Positions 1 through 8,488 of a stretch of 64,000 bases of DNA are shown here, one piece after another. The notes under the pieces are model-generated. The model did not search any database and was not told where the DNA came from. It saw nothing but the letters and a program-made list of their open reading frames with translations. The stretch is from Pseudomonas paraglycinae. Its GTDB lineage: Bacteria; Pseudomonadota; Gammaproteobacteria; Pseudomonadales; Pseudomonadaceae. Made by a program: the position numbers and the translations under genes. The stretch is taken from the NCBI RefSeq assembly GCF_021601625.1, contig NZ_BQHR01000011.1, positions 62,001 through 126,000 on the forward strand, written 5' to 3'. The stretch's first letter is position 1, and each line of letters starts with the position of its first letter.

Positions 1-149
1 ATTTGGTGCGAAAGACTGGCAACGTCTTTCAGCAGATCGAGCATTTCACGGGATTTCGCACCGTCGTCGAGTGAAGCAACGATCTCGATCGGCTGGGTGA
101 CCCGTTCCAGGTACGATTTCAACTGGGCTTTAAGATTGGCGTCCAACAT
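1..149 (-). CDS. ahpF: Alkyl hydroperoxide reductase subunit F, N-terminal fragment
   Basis: Only the first 49 codons lie in the window; the gene continues beyond its left edge. The translation opens [17 protein letters not shown] and continues through [11 protein letters not shown], which matches the N-terminal thioredoxin-like domain of AhpF, the flavoprotein that passes NADH electrons to the AhpC disulfide. An AGGAG ribosome site lies about 9 bases upstream of the ATG. It follows ahpC on the same strand with a hairpin terminator between them, so ahpF is probably expressed by readthrough and at a lower level than ahpC. Confidence 0.93.
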   Translation of the reverse strand, partial: MLDANLKAQLKSYLERVTQPIEIVASLDDGAKSREMLDLLKDVASLSHQ

Positions 150-181
150 ACGGGCGATCTCCTGACTTTATTTGAGGCGAA

Positions 182-213
182 AAAAAGCCCGAGCGAATCT
201 CGCCCGGGCTTTT
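182..213 (-). terminator. Intrinsic terminator between ahpC and ahpF
   Basis: The arms AAAAGCCCG and CGGGCTTTT plus an inner GCGA/TCGC stem form a long hairpin with one mismatch, followed by a run of T on the minus strand. It lies just downstream of ahpC and upstream of ahpF, so it probably attenuates readthrough into ahpF. Confidence 0.85.
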
Positions 214-279
214 CTATTGGGCGGTGCAGCTTACTTAAGTAGGTGCGGAATCCCGCCCTGCATTGCGTGTGTCACAGAC

Positions 280-843
280 TTAGATCTTGCCGACCAGGTC
301 CAGGGACGGAGCCAGAGTGGCCTCGCCTTCTTTCCACTTGGCCGGGCAAACTTCGCCTGGGTGAGCAGCGACGTACTGAGCAGCCTTGATTTTGCGCAGC
401 AGCTCGGAAGCGTCACGGCCAACGCCGCCATCGTTCAGTTCAACGATTTTGATTTGGCCTTCAGGGTTGATCACGAAGGTGCCACGGTCAGCCAGACCAG
501 CTTCTTCGATCAGCACGTCGAAGTTGCGGGAGATGACCTGAGTCGGGTCGCCGATCATGGTGTATTGGATTTTGCCGATGGCTGGCGAAGTGTTGTGCCA
601 GGCAGCGTGGGCAAAGTGGGTGTCGGTCGAAACGCTGTAGATCTCTACGCCCAGTTTCTGGAAGGCGGCGTAGTTGTCAGCCAGGTCTTCGAGCTCGGTT
701 GGGCAAACGAAAGTGAAGTCGGCCGGGTAGAAGAACACTACGGACCATTTGCCTTTCAGGTCAGCGTCCGAGACTTGTACGAAGTCGCCGTTTTTGAACG
801 CGGTAGCTTTGAACGGTTTTACTTGGCTGTTGATGATAGGCAT
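280..843 (-). CDS. ahpC: Alkyl hydroperoxide reductase subunit C (2-Cys peroxiredoxin)
   Basis: A 187-residue typical 2-Cys peroxiredoxin that reduces H2O2, organic peroxides and peroxynitrite in the cytoplasm and is recycled by AhpF. The peroxidatic cysteine is C47 in FTFVCPTE and the resolving cysteine is C166 in GEVCPAKW; both are present. The start was set at [11 protein letters not shown] because this is the family N-terminus; upstream in-frame codons are not conserved-looking. The length is typical. I looked for an OxyR site upstream (850-980) but saw no convincing four-part match, although peroxide induction is usual for this gene. Confidence 0.97.
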   Translation of the reverse strand: MPIINSQVKPFKATAFKNGDFVQVSDADLKGKWSVVFFYPADFTFVCPTELEDLADNYAAFQKLGVEIYSVSTDTHFAHAAWHNTSPAIGKIQYTMIGDPTQVISRNFDVLIEEAGLADRGTFVINPEGQIKIVELNDGGVGRDASELLRKIKAAQYVAAHPGEVCPAKWKEGEATLAPSLDLVGKI

Positions 844-979
844 TGATGACTCTCCGTCAGGGTTGTGAATTCGATGGGTGAATCCTACCCAGTCACTCGA
901 CGGATGGCTCATTGGCAAACCTGATGCTGCTGATTTGTTTTCGCTATTAGCGGACTGTATTAATAGAAGAAAACGATAT

Positions 980-1918
980 CTACGGCGACAGCGGCTTATC
1001 CGTAATCCGGGCCATCCCGTGAAAGGGGCTCGCTTCAACATAGCGCATGGCGGACTTCATATCCTTCCAGCCCACGTAACTCATCAACGATTTGAGATCC
1101 CAGCCGCTTTGGTGGGCCCATGTTGCGAAGCCGCGTCGCAGGGAATGGCTGGTGTAGCGCTCGGCGGAGATCCCGGCGCGCTCTAGGGCCTGGCGCAGCA
1201 ACGGAATCACGCTGTTGGCGTGCAAGCCCTCCTCGCTCAGATTGCCCCAGCGGTCGACGGCGCGGAACACCGGGCCTCGTACCAGTGCTGCCTCCGTGAT
1301 CCATTCGATATAAGCCTGCACCGGGCATAGCTTGAGCAACGCCGGGGCCTGATAGGTCTGGCCGAGGTTTTCCCGATCACCCTTGCTGCGGGGCAGGTAC
1401 AGGGTGATGCCGCTGCCGGCGTGCGCCTGCACATGCTCGATCTGCACACGACACAATTCATCGCTGCGAAAGCCACGCCAGAAGCCCAGCAGGATCAATG
1501 CTCGATCACGGCAGGCCCGCAGCAGCAACGGTCGATCCTGTTTTTCCCGGGCGTCTTTCATCTCCTGCTCAAGCCAGGCGACGGTCTGCTCAAGATCCCG
1601 CAGTTGCAATGGCTCGGCCTGCTTCTCCTGGGCGGGATGCAGGGCGCGAATGCCCTTGAACACTTTGCGCACCACCGGCGACTTGGTGGGATCGGCGAAG
1701 CCCTGACTGTTGTGCCACTGCGCCAGCGCCGACAGACGCAACTTCAGCGTGTTGACCGACAACACGCCCGCATGCGCCACCAGATACCGCGCGATGCTGT
1801 CCGCTGTCGCGGGCAGGAACCCACCCCATACCGTTTCGAAATGCTCGACGGCCGCACGATAGCTGCGGCGGGTGTTGTCACGGGTGGCGGCTTGCAGGTA
1901 GCGATCGATATCGCTCAT
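980..1918 (-). CDS. Orphan tyrosine recombinase / site-specific integrase
   Basis: A 312-residue tyrosine recombinase. The N-terminal SAM-like core-binding domain covers about residues 1-100 and the catalytic domain about 105-312. Visible catalytic residues are R151 in [11 protein letters not shown]258 and R261 in SHSLRRGF, W284 and the nucleophile Y293 in AMRYVE, so the enzyme looks intact. The start [14 protein letters not shown] was chosen because upstream in-frame sequence does not look coding. It is divergent from the KfrA-like gene. No tRNA, direct repeat, excisionase or phage gene is adjacent, so it is more likely a resident chromosomal recombinase than an element end. Its target site is unknown. 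Confidence 0.88.
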   Translation of the reverse strand: MSDIDRYLQAATRDNTRRSYRAAVEHFETVWGGFLPATADSIARYLVAHAGVLSVNTLKLRLSALAQWHNSQGFADPTKSPVVRKVFKGIRALHPAQEKQAEPLQLRDLEQTVAWLEQEMKDAREKQDRPLLLRACRDRALILLGFWRGFRSDELCRVQIEHVQAHAGSGITLYLPRSKGDRENLGQTYQAPALLKLCPVQAYIEWITEAALVRGPVFRAVDRWGNLSEEGLHANSVIPLLRQALERAGISAERYTSHSLRRGFATWAHQSGWDLKSLMSYVGWKDMKSAMRYVEASPFHGMARITDKPLSP

Positions 1919-2039
1919 GGGCTGATTTTCTCGTGGCGTACTGAGGGTTTGTGCGGAAACCGATTTTAGGGGTTTCACATGGGGTAATACCAGTATATCC
2001 CGCCTGTTTATCGGTGCTTGTTTCACTTTATTTTCAACA

Positions 2040-2077
2040 TGGTACACTGTGTACTTTAGTGGCATGTACCACAGTAC
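2040..2077. promoter_or_regulatory. Inverted-repeat operator candidates in the recombinase/kfrA intergenic region
   Basis: GTACACTGTGTAC at 2042-2054 is a perfect palindrome around a central T. GTACCACAGTAC at 2066-2077 is a second GTAC-flanked repeat, and TGGTAC at 2040 pairs with GTACCA at 2066. Together they sit about 20-55 bases before the KfrA-like start. KfrA proteins of plasmids bind inverted repeats in their own promoter, so autorepression is the likely role. This is inferred from position and symmetry. Confidence 0.6.
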
Positions 2078-2095
2078 GAAATGGTAGGAGCAGAT

Positions 2096-3100
2096 ATGGC
2101 CCGTGGCGGCGTTAACAAAGCAGTAGTTCAGATCGCGCGCGCAGCGATCCTCGCCCGTGGCGAACACCCCAGCATCGACGCAGTACGCATCGAGCTGGGT
2201 AATACGGGTTCCAAAACCACGATTCATCGCTACCTGAAGGAGCTGGATGACGGCAGCGAACCGGCCGATCCTTCAGCAGAACCCATCGATGACGAGCTGC
2301 TGGCACTCGTCACGCGCCTTGCCCAACGCCTGAAAGAACAGGCGCAGGAGCCGATTGATCAGGCGCGCGAGCAGTACGAGCAACAGCGTCAGGCACTGGA
2401 GGACGAGCTGAATCAGCTTCGTCAGGATCACGCGCAACTGGAGAAGAAGCACGACATCCAGGCCGCCGCGCTGGCCAAGGAATCCGAAGCCTTGAGCGAT
2501 ACACGCTCGATGCTGCAGACCGAGCAGACTCGCAATGCCGGACTGAATCAGGCGCTGGCCGATTTTGAATTGCGCTTGCAGGACAAGGATGAGCAGATCC
2601 GCTCGCTGGAAGAGAAACACCTGCACGCCCGCGATGCGCTTGAACACTACCGCAACGCCATCAAGGAACAGCGCGAGCAGGAGCAAAGCCGTCACGAAAG
2701 CCAGGTGCAGCAGTTGCAGATGGAGTTGCGTCAGGCGCAACAAAGTGCGCTGGTACGTCAGGACGAGATCACCCAGCTGCACCGCGACAACGAGCGCCTG
2801 CTGACCGAAAATCGCGGCACCGTGCGTGAACTGAGCTTGGTGCAGGATCAGCTCAAGCACAGCAATCAGCGTCAGGATCAATTGCTGGAGCAAGCGTCCC
2901 GCGTCGACAGTGAACGCACCCTCCTCCAGGAACGCCTGCGCGTGGCGTTGCTGGAAAGCCAGACGCTCAAGCAAAACGTCGACGAACAGTCGCAGCTCAA
3001 TCAGTCACTGGAAAAGGAATTGACCAAGGCGCAAGACAGCCTGCGCCTGGCCACCACCGCTGCGGCAGCGCCAGACGCAGCAGAACCGAAAAAGACTTAA
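2096..3100 (+). CDS. KfrA-like DNA-binding coiled-coil protein
   Basis: A 334-residue protein. Residues 1 to about 60 ([18 protein letters not shown], then [12 protein letters not shown]) match the KfrA N-terminal helix-turn-helix domain. From about residue 65 to 310 it is an almost uninterrupted Gln/Glu/Leu-rich coiled coil. Plasmid KfrA is a repressor and segregation-linked structural protein; the chromosomal role is not known. The start at 2096 was chosen because GGTAGGAG precedes it; an in-frame ATG at 2081 lies upstream. The stop overlaps the stop of the convergent gor gene. Its pairing with a divergent recombinase suggests a shared regulatory or DNA-organisation role. Confidence 0.8.
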   Translation: MARGGVNKAVVQIARAAILARGEHPSIDAVRIELGNTGSKTTIHRYLKELDDGSEPADPSAEPIDDELLALVTRLAQRLKEQAQEPIDQAREQYEQQRQALEDELNQLRQDHAQLEKKHDIQAAALAKESEALSDTRSMLQTEQTRNAGLNQALADFELRLQDKDEQIRSLEEKHLHARDALEHYRNAIKEQREQEQSRHESQVQQLQMELRQAQQSALVRQDEITQLHRDNERLLTENRGTVRELSLVQDQLKHSNQRQDQLLEQASRVDSERTLLQERLRVALLESQTLKQNVDEQSQLNQSLEKELTKAQDSLRLATTAAAAPDAAEPKKT

Positions 3101-4455
3101 GCGCCGACCGGCGTACGCATGGTGACAAATTCTTCGGCCGCCGTCGGGTGCACCCCGATGGTGTCGTCGAAATCACGCTTGGTGGCGCCAGCCTTCAACG
3201 CGATTGCCAGACCTTGTACGATCTCGCCAGCATCCGGCCCGACCATGTGACAGCCCAGCACCTTGTCGGACTTGCCATCGACCACCAGCTTCATCAGCGT
3301 GCGCTCCTGGCAGTCAGTCAGGGTCAGCTTCATCGGCCGGAAGCGGCTTTCGTAGATCACGACGTCATGACCCGCTTCCCGCGCCTCTTCTTCGGTCAGG
3401 CCGACGGTGCCGATGTTCGGCAGGCTGAACACTGCTGTCGGGATCATCTTGTAATCCACCGGGCGGTATTGCTCAGGCTTGAACAGACGTCGCGCCACCG
3501 CCATGCCTTCAGCCAGCGCCACCGGCGTCAACTGCACACGACCGATGACATCGCCCAGCGCCAGAATCGACGGCTCGGTGGTTTGATATTCCTCGTCGAC
3601 TTTGATGAAGCCTTTGTCGTCGAGCTGCACGTCGGTATTTTCGAGCCCCAGGTTGTCCAGCATCGGACGCCGACCGGTGGCGTAGAACACACAATCCGCT
3701 TCCAGCACGCGACCATCCTTGAGGGTCGCTTTCAGGCTGCCATCCGACTGCTTGTCGATACGGGCAATGTCGGCATTGAATTGCAGATCCATCCCGCGTT
3801 TGGTGAGCTCTTCTTTCAAATGGTTACGCACCGAACCGTCGAAACCACGGAGGAACAGATCCCCGCGATACAACAACGTCGTGTTGGCGCCCAACCCATG
3901 GAAAATCCCGGCAAATTCGACGGCAATGTAACCACCACCGACGACCAGTACACGCTTGGGCAGTTCTTTGAGGAAGAACGCCTGGTTCGAGCTGATCGCA
4001 TGCTCATGCCCCGGAATCTCCGGGATCTGCGGCCAGCCACCGGTGGCGATCAGAATATTCTTCGCGGTGTAGCGCTCGCCGTTGACCTCAACTTCGTGCG
4101 GACCAACGATTTTCGCGTGGGCTTCATGCAGCGTCACACCGCTATTAACCAGCAGATTGCGATAAATGCCGTTCAGGCGATTGATCTCGCGATCCTTGTT
4201 GGCAATCAGCGTGGCCCAATCGAAATCCGCCTCGCCCAGGCTCCAGCCAAAACCCGAGGACTGTTCGAAGTCTTCGGCAAAGTGGGCGCCGTACACCAAC
4301 AGTTTTTTCGGTACGCAACCGACGTTGACGCAAGTACCACCCAGATAACGGCTCTCGGCCACCGCCACTTTCGCACCATACCCGGCAGCAAAACGCGCAG
4401 CCCGCACACCGCCCGAACCGGCGCCAATCACATAAAGGTCAAAATCGTAGGGCAT
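3097..4455 (-). CDS. gor: Glutathione-disulfide reductase
   Basis: A 452-residue FAD/NADPH pyridine nucleotide-disulfide oxidoreductase that keeps cytoplasmic glutathione reduced. The FAD motif GAGSGG is at residues 11-16, the redox-active pair is C42 and C47 in [13 protein letters not shown], the second Rossmann motif is [13 protein letters not shown], and the C-terminal dimerisation motif [15 protein letters not shown] carries the catalytic His-Glu pair. The length is normal. It is downstream of galU but separated by a strong terminator, so it is probably transcribed on its own. It belongs functionally with the nearby ahpC/ahpF. Confidence 0.97.
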   Translation of the reverse strand: MPYDFDLYVIGAGSGGVRAARFAAGYGAKVAVAESRYLGGTCVNVGCVPKKLLVYGAHFAEDFEQSSGFGWSLGEADFDWATLIANKDREINRLNGIYRNLLVNSGVTLHEAHAKIVGPHEVEVNGERYTAKNILIATGGWPQIPEIPGHEHAISSNQAFFLKELPKRVLVVGGGYIAVEFAGIFHGLGANTTLLYRGDLFLRGFDGSVRNHLKEELTKRGMDLQFNADIARIDKQSDGSLKATLKDGRVLEADCVFYATGRRPMLDNLGLENTDVQLDDKGFIKVDEEYQTTEPSILALGDVIGRVQLTPVALAEGMAVARRLFKPEQYRPVDYKMIPTAVFSLPNIGTVGLTEEEAREAGHDVVIYESRFRPMKLTLTDCQERTLMKLVVDGKSDKVLGCHMVGPDAGEIVQGLAIALKAGATKRDFDDTIGVHPTAAEEFVTMRTPVGA

Positions 4456-4536
4456 TTCTATCTCCTCGGCAGGCGATCAGCATACCCGCCGTCGTCCGTT
4501 GGGCAAGCACTCCTGCCGATATAGGGGCGGAAAATG

Positions 4537-4562
4537 AAAAAGCCACCCGAAGGTGGCTTTTT
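4537..4562 (-). terminator. Intrinsic terminator downstream of galU
   Basis: The perfect 11-bp stem AAAAAGCCACC / GGTGGCTTTTT with a CGAA tetraloop lies 23 bases past the galU stop and before gor on the minus strand. The symmetric A and T tracts could make it bidirectional, but no plus-strand gene needs it. Confidence 0.93.
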
Positions 4563-4584
4563 CGTACAGGCAGATCAGGCTTTA

Positions 4585-5424
4585 TCAGTAAGCCTTGCCA
4601 GTCTTGTAGAAGTTCTCGAAGCAGAAGTTGGTTGCTTCGATGTAGCCTTCAGCACCACCGCAGTCGAAACGCTTGCCCTTGAACTTGTAGGCCATTACGC
4701 AGCCGTTCTGGGCTTGTTTCATCAGGGCGTCTGTGATCTGGATTTCACCGCCCTTGCCTGGCTCGGTCTGTTCGATCAGGTCGAAGATGTCCGGGGTCAG
4801 GATGTAGCGGCCGATGATCGCCAGGTTCGACGGCGCGTCTTCCGGCTTTGGCTTCTCGACCATGCTGTGTACGCGATAGATGTCGTCGCGGATCATTTCG
4901 CCAGCGATCACGCCGTACTTGCTGGTTTCCTGCGGATCGACTTCCTGGATGGCAATGATCGAGCAGCGGAACTGCTTGTACAGCTTGACCATCTGGGTCA
5001 ATACGCCGTCGCCTTCGAGGTTGACGCAAAGGTCGTCCGCCAGCACCACAGCGAACGGTTCGTCACCGATCAATGGGCGACCGGTCAGGATCGCGTGACC
5101 CAGGCCTTTCATTTCGGTCTGACGGGTGTAGGAAAACGAGCACTCGTCCAACAACTTGCGGATACCGACCAGGTATTTTTCCTTGTCGGTGCCCTTGATC
5201 TGGTTTTCCAGCTCGTAGCTGATGTCGAAGTGGTCTTCCAGGGCGCGCTTGCCACGGCCGGTCACGATGGAGATTTCAGTCAGACCAGCGTCCAGAGCTT
5301 CTTCGACGCCGTACTGGATCAGTGGCTTGTTTACCACCGGCAGCATTTCTTTGGGCATGGCCTTCGTCGCTGGGAGGAAGCGAGTACCGTAACCGGCTGC
5401 TGGGAACAAGCATTTCTTGATCAT
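4585..5424 (-). CDS. galU: UTP-glucose-1-phosphate uridylyltransferase
   Basis: A 279-residue nucleotidyltransferase that makes UDP-glucose from UTP and glucose-1-phosphate for LPS, exopolysaccharide and trehalose synthesis. The N-terminal signature LFPAAGYGTRFLPATKAMPK provides the nucleotide-binding G-x-G-T-R loop and catalytic Lys. The internal motifs VVLADDL and MVEKPKPEDAP are also typical. The length and both ends agree with the family. It has its own terminator. Confidence 0.97.
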   Translation of the reverse strand: MIKKCLFPAAGYGTRFLPATKAMPKEMLPVVNKPLIQYGVEEALDAGLTEISIVTGRGKRALEDHFDISYELENQIKGTDKEKYLVGIRKLLDECSFSYTRQTEMKGLGHAILTGRPLIGDEPFAVVLADDLCVNLEGDGVLTQMVKLYKQFRCSIIAIQEVDPQETSKYGVIAGEMIRDDIYRVHSMVEKPKPEDAPSNLAIIGRYILTPDIFDLIEQTEPGKGGEIQITDALMKQAQNGCVMAYKFKGKRFDCGGAEGYIEATNFCFENFYKTGKAY

Positions 5425-5671
5425 ATAAGTCCTTGAAAGGGCTGTGTGTACGAGTTTCGGCGCAGTCTAATCAGGCGGCGTGCACCTTACAATGCCCCGC
5501 ACTGGCTAACCGATGTCAACATAGAGAAATAATCTGGCGGATAGTTCAATCCGCACACGGAGGCTGCGCATTCAGCGTAGCCCAAATATGCCGCAACACC
5601 GCATCGACCTGCGCCCGTTCGCCGATTTACCGTTATCATGACGCCTTTGAACCAGCCAACGAGGCCGCTAG

Positions 5672-5860
5672 ATGTCCGCAGCAAAAATCATCAATGGGTA
5701 CACCGTCGCCAAGGCGAAAGATGGCCAGTGGCATATCACCGCCGCCAACGGCGAAGATGTGTCCGGTCCGTTGCCCACTGAAGCGATGGCGATTGAAGTG
5801 GCCGCGGTGCTTGATTACACGCCTCCTGCACCGAAGCGTCGCGGCAAGGATCAAGACTGA
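5672..5860 (+). CDS. Small conserved-looking protein of unknown function (62 aa)
   Basis: The 62-residue product begins MSAAKIINGYTVAKAKDGQW and ends in a basic tail PAPKRRGKDQD. It has no signal peptide, membrane segment or cysteine. It is supported as a gene by a purine-rich start region, an intrinsic terminator 20 bases after its stop, and no competing gene on either strand. The alternating polar/hydrophobic pattern (YTVAKAKDGQWHITAANGED) suggests a short beta-sheet fold. I do not recognise a function. Confidence 0.7.
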   Translation: MSAAKIINGYTVAKAKDGQWHITAANGEDVSGPLPTEAMAIEVAAVLDYTPPAPKRRGKDQD

Positions 5861-5879
5861 TCGACGACTGCAAATCACG

Positions 5880-5907
5880 GCCCTGCCTTCGCGCAGGGCT
5901 TTTTTTT
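5880..5907 (+). terminator. Intrinsic terminator after the 62-aa gene
   Basis: The stem GCCCTGC / GCAGGGC with a six-base loop is followed by eight T residues on the plus strand, directly downstream of the small gene ending at 5860. Confidence 0.9.
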
Positions 5908-6001
5908 GGGCTTCGCACAAAGAACTGGCCAATCGCTATAACCTTTTCATGTCGGCGCTGTCATAGCGTCTAGCCCTCTCCCTCTCGAAGACGACATCGC
6001 C

Positions 6002-6298
6002 ATGATCAACCGCCCCTGCATCAACTTCCTGCCCTTGATTGCGCTCGTGGCTCTGGCCGGTTGCGCTACCTCGCAGACCACCTACCTGAACAACGGCGAA
6101 CAAGGGTTGAGCATCGACTGTTCCGGTGAAGCCAATTCCTGGGCCACCTGCTATGAAAAGGCTGACGCGTCCTGCGCCGGAACCGGCTACCGCATCGTCG
6201 GGACCGACGGCACACCGGCGCCCAAGGAAGACGACAAGACACTGGGCGTCGACGTCGGCAACTACAAAAACCGCAGCGTGGTGGTCGTGTGTAAATAG
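6002..6298 (+). CDS. Small putative lipoprotein (98 aa)
   Basis: The product starts MINRPCINFLPLIALVALAGC, a type II signal peptide with lipobox LAGC and lipidation at C21. The mature part has about 78 residues with four further Cys, including CSGEANSWATCYEKADASCAG, suggesting disulfides. It is probably anchored to the outer membrane facing the periplasm. It is monocistronic and ends two bases before a convergent small gene. The short Cys-rich fold has no function I can assign. Confidence 0.75.
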   Translation: MINRPCINFLPLIALVALAGCATSQTTYLNNGEQGLSIDCSGEANSWATCYEKADASCAGTGYRIVGTDGTPAPKEDDKTLGVDVGNYKNRSVVVVCK

Positions 6299-6300
6299 CC

Positions 6301-6531
6301 TTACATATGAATTTCGGCGAACTTGATCCCCAGCCCGCGCACGACCTCGATCAGGTCGTCGAGCCGGTTGAAGGACTCGACTTCGTCGTTATCGTCGACC
6401 AGGAAGTAACTGCGGCCGGCGCTCTTCTTGAAAAACACAATCCACTCCCCCGGATTCGCCGGGTTCTGGATCACATGGGTCGCCGCAATGAGCCCTTCCT
6501 TGTGTCGCTCCCGCACCTGCTCTCTCTTCAT
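6301..6531 (-). CDS. Small cytoplasmic protein of unknown function (76 aa)
   Basis: The product MKREQVRERHKEGLIAATHV... has 76 residues with no signal peptide or membrane segment. The central FFKKSAGRSYFLVDDNDEVE and an acidic C-terminal half suggest a compact alpha/beta fold. A GGAG lies a few bases before the ATG. It is convergent with the lipoprotein gene at 6002-6298, with two bases between stops, and its upstream neighbour is a second small lipoprotein on the same strand. I do not recognise the family with confidence. Confidence 0.7.
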   Translation of the reverse strand: MKREQVRERHKEGLIAATHVIQNPANPGEWIVFFKKSAGRSYFLVDDNDEVESFNRLDDLIEVVRGLGIKFAEIHM

Positions 6532-6603
6532 TCACCTCTCCAGAAATGACAATGCCGCCACAGCAACGCTGTGACGGCATCAATGCTGACTGCTGACAGT
6601 CTA

Positions 6604-6960
6604 TCAGCCGGAAATACAGGCCGTGGCGGCTTTGCGCACATCCCAGGGGCGCAGCGGCACATTGGACATTCGCTCATGCAGCTTGATGCTGCTGCCGCCG
6701 GAGCGATCCTCGATGTCAAACACCGCGGCCGGACCCGATCCCAGCTTGCCTGGAACGATGACCCGAACCTCATCCTTGTGTCGCTCGACCTGCAAGGCAC
6801 CCCGGCTGTCGGACAGCTTTTCGGCCAGGCACTCAGCATATTCATGGGGTTTCTTGCCGGAAATGACGTTCATGGTTGGCAGCGTTTCATTGATTTCCGA
6901 AACGCTTGCGCAACCACCCATTGCCAATGCCAACGGCAGAATCACCACACCCCATTTCAT
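6604..6960 (-). CDS. Small putative lipoprotein (118 aa)
   Basis: The start was chosen at MKWGVVILPLALAMGGC because GGAGGTTTTGT places a strong ribosome site just upstream; a longer in-frame extension has none. The signal peptide ends at C17 with the slightly unusual lipobox AMGGC. The mature region begins ASVSEINETLPTMNVISGKK and later holds AAVFDIEDRSGGSSIKLHE. One cysteine pair (C in YAECLAEK and in TACISG) could form a disulfide. It is likely an envelope lipoprotein; its function is unknown. Confidence 0.75.
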   Translation of the reverse strand: MKWGVVILPLALAMGGCASVSEINETLPTMNVISGKKPHEYAECLAEKLSDSRGALQVERHKDEVRVIVPGKLGSGPAAVFDIEDRSGGSSIKLHERMSNVPLRPWDVRKAATACISG

Positions 6961-7171
6961 ACAAAACCTCCAATAAAGACCCTCCGACAGCACGAATGCC
7001 GTTTTTCTCCGAGGCTCACTGCATTTAACCCACATCAAATCGTGAATATCTGTTTTTAATTGTCAAAGCGGCGCCCGACGGCCGGATAATAACCCGTCCG
7101 GGCTGATAAACTGCGCCAATCGACAATGCTATCGTTTTGATTTTGTAGAAAAAGCCCTTCTGGAGGCGCCC

Positions 7172-7474
7172 ATGAAATTCATTCACCAGCGCGAGCACCT
7201 CAACGAAGACGACATCGTCGTCATCCAATGCTCGCAAACCTGCAACATCCGCTTGATGAACGACGCCAACTTCCGCAGCTTCAAAAATGGCGGCCGTCAC
7301 ACCTATCACGGCGGCGCTTTCGACACGTTCCCGGCCCGTATCACCGCGCCGAGCACCGGTTTCTGGAACATCACCATCGACACCGTCAACCGCCGCGCGA
7401 TCAGCGTGACTCGCAAACCGACCTTGACGCACTCGATCAAGATCATTCGCCGCTCGAGCTCCAAACTCAGCTGA
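7172..7474 (+). CDS. DUF1883 domain protein
   Basis: The 100-residue product MKFIHQREHLNEDDIVVIQC... matches the DUF1883 pattern: an N-terminal 'sticky' beta domain with CSQTCNIRLMNDANF followed by HTYHGGAFDTFPARITAPS and a basic C-terminus. A good GGAGG-like site precedes the ATG (CTGGAGGCGCCC). It has no signal peptide, so it is probably cytoplasmic. It lies 34 bases before another small gene in the same direction and could be co-transcribed with it. The family function is not established. Confidence 0.78.
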   Translation: MKFIHQREHLNEDDIVVIQCSQTCNIRLMNDANFRSFKNGGRHTYHGGAFDTFPARITAPSTGFWNITIDTVNRRAISVTRKPTLTHSIKIIRRSSSKLS

Positions 7475-7508
7475 GCGGTTCCGCCAACGCAGACAGGTAA
7501 GCATCAAC

Positions 7509-7679
7509 GTGGCCCAAACGACCAAATACGTGATCAAGTACAAACTCAACGGTGAGCGCCGTTTCGAGTTCGCCCAGCTGGAAAACGGCACGCCGGAAGA
7601 AGCCAAAGCTGCACTGGATGCTCTGCACGGCCAGAGCGACGATGTGATCAGCGACATCAGCGTCAGCAAGGCCCTGTAA
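7509..7679 (+). CDS. Small protein of unknown function (56 aa), GTG start
   Basis: Reading from a GTG at 7509 gives a 56-residue protein beginning VAQTTKYVIKYKLNGERRF and ending DDVISDISVSKAL. The sequence has a clear beta-strand/helix pattern with EEAKAALDALHG as the helix. It sits between the DUF1883 gene and the first alkylation-repair-type element. The AGGTAAG ribosome site is modest. No function is recognised; an ATG start does not exist in frame nearby. Confidence 0.6.
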   Translation: MAQTTKYVIKYKLNGERRFEFAQLENGTPEEAKAALDALHGQSDDVISDISVSKAL

Positions 7680-7695
7680 GACCCGGACGAAATTC

Positions 7696-7724
7696 GACCG
7701 CAAGCGGCGGAGTGTTGCGGCCGG
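7696..7724 (+). promoter_or_regulatory. Ada-responsive element candidate upstream of the 2OG oxygenase-alkB operon
   Basis: A 29-base element starting GACCGCAAG and containing CGGAGTGTT then CGGCCGG. It is identical at 26 of 29 positions to the element at 9165-9193 upstream of ada. The GCAA core recalls the E. coli Ada box (AAAGCGCAA). It lies about 45 bases before the 7770 start. The pairing of the two copies makes an Ada operator or activator site the likely role. Confidence 0.65.
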
Positions 7725-7769
7725 GTGGACGACCCAGACTGATACCTGAATGTACGCCAAGGAATCAGC

Positions 7770-8483
7770 ATGTCACCCTCACCCGCCTCCCCGCTCGATG
7801 CGCTCGACTGGATCGCCCTGGAGCAGCAACTGGATCAGGACGGTTGTGCTGTCATCCGCACGCTGCTGCGCCCGGACACCTGTGATCGGTTGAGTGCGCT
7901 TTACCCGCACAGCGAACCGTTTCGGTCCCAGGTCATCATGGCTCGCCACGGCTTTGGGCGCGGCGAATACAAATACCTGCGCTATCCGCTTCTTCCCGTG
8001 GTGGAACGCCTGCGCAGCGCGCTTTACCCACGCCTCGTGCCTCTGGCCAACCGCTGGCATAAGCGAATGGGTCTGCCGGAACGTTTTCCAGAGCGACACA
8101 GCGAGTTTCTCGAGCGCTGCCATGCCGCCGGTCAACTGCGGCCTACCCCGCTCTTGCTGCAATACGGTCCGCAGGACTACAACTGTCTGCATCAGGATCT
8201 GTACGGTGAACATGTCTTTCCGCTACAAGTGGCGATTCTTCTGTCAGCACCCGGGGCTGATTTCACCGGTGGCGAATTCGTCATGACCGAGCAACGTCCG
8301 AGAATGCAGTCGCGCCCACTCGTGATGGACCTGAGAAAAGGCGATGCGCTGATCTTTGCCGTCAACCAGCGCCCGGTCAAAGGCGTGCGCGGCGACTATC
8401 GGGTGACCATGCGCCACGGTGTCAGCCGACTGCACAGCGGAACACGGCATACTCTGGGCATTATCTTCCACGACGCGACCTGA
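7770..8483 (+). CDS. 2OG-Fe(II) dioxygenase, first gene of the alkB operon
   Basis: A 237-residue non-haem iron dioxygenase. The facial triad is visible as H-x-D in NCLHQDLYGEH and a distal His in the VTMRHGVSRLHSGTRHTLG region, where the Arg-His segment also supplies the 2-oxoglutarate anchor. The N-terminal segment LDWIALEQQLDQDGCAVIR and GGEFVMTEQRPR are typical of the prolyl hydroxylase-like branch. It is five bases upstream of alkB and shares its promoter, which suggests a role in the alkylation response. Its substrate is unknown. Confidence 0.85.
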   Translation: MSPSPASPLDALDWIALEQQLDQDGCAVIRTLLRPDTCDRLSALYPHSEPFRSQVIMARHGFGRGEYKYLRYPLLPVVERLRSALYPRLVPLANRWHKRMGLPERFPERHSEFLERCHAAGQLRPTPLLLQYGPQDYNCLHQDLYGEHVFPLQVAILLSAPGADFTGGEFVMTEQRPRMQSRPLVMDLRKGDALIFAVNQRPVKGVRGDYRVTMRHGVSRLHSGTRHTLGIIFHDAT

Positions 8484-8488
8484 CGATC

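Noticed and set aside
850-980. Possible OxyR site upstream of ahpC
   Set aside because: ATAG/CTAT-like words occur (for example near 945-975) but not at the required spacing.
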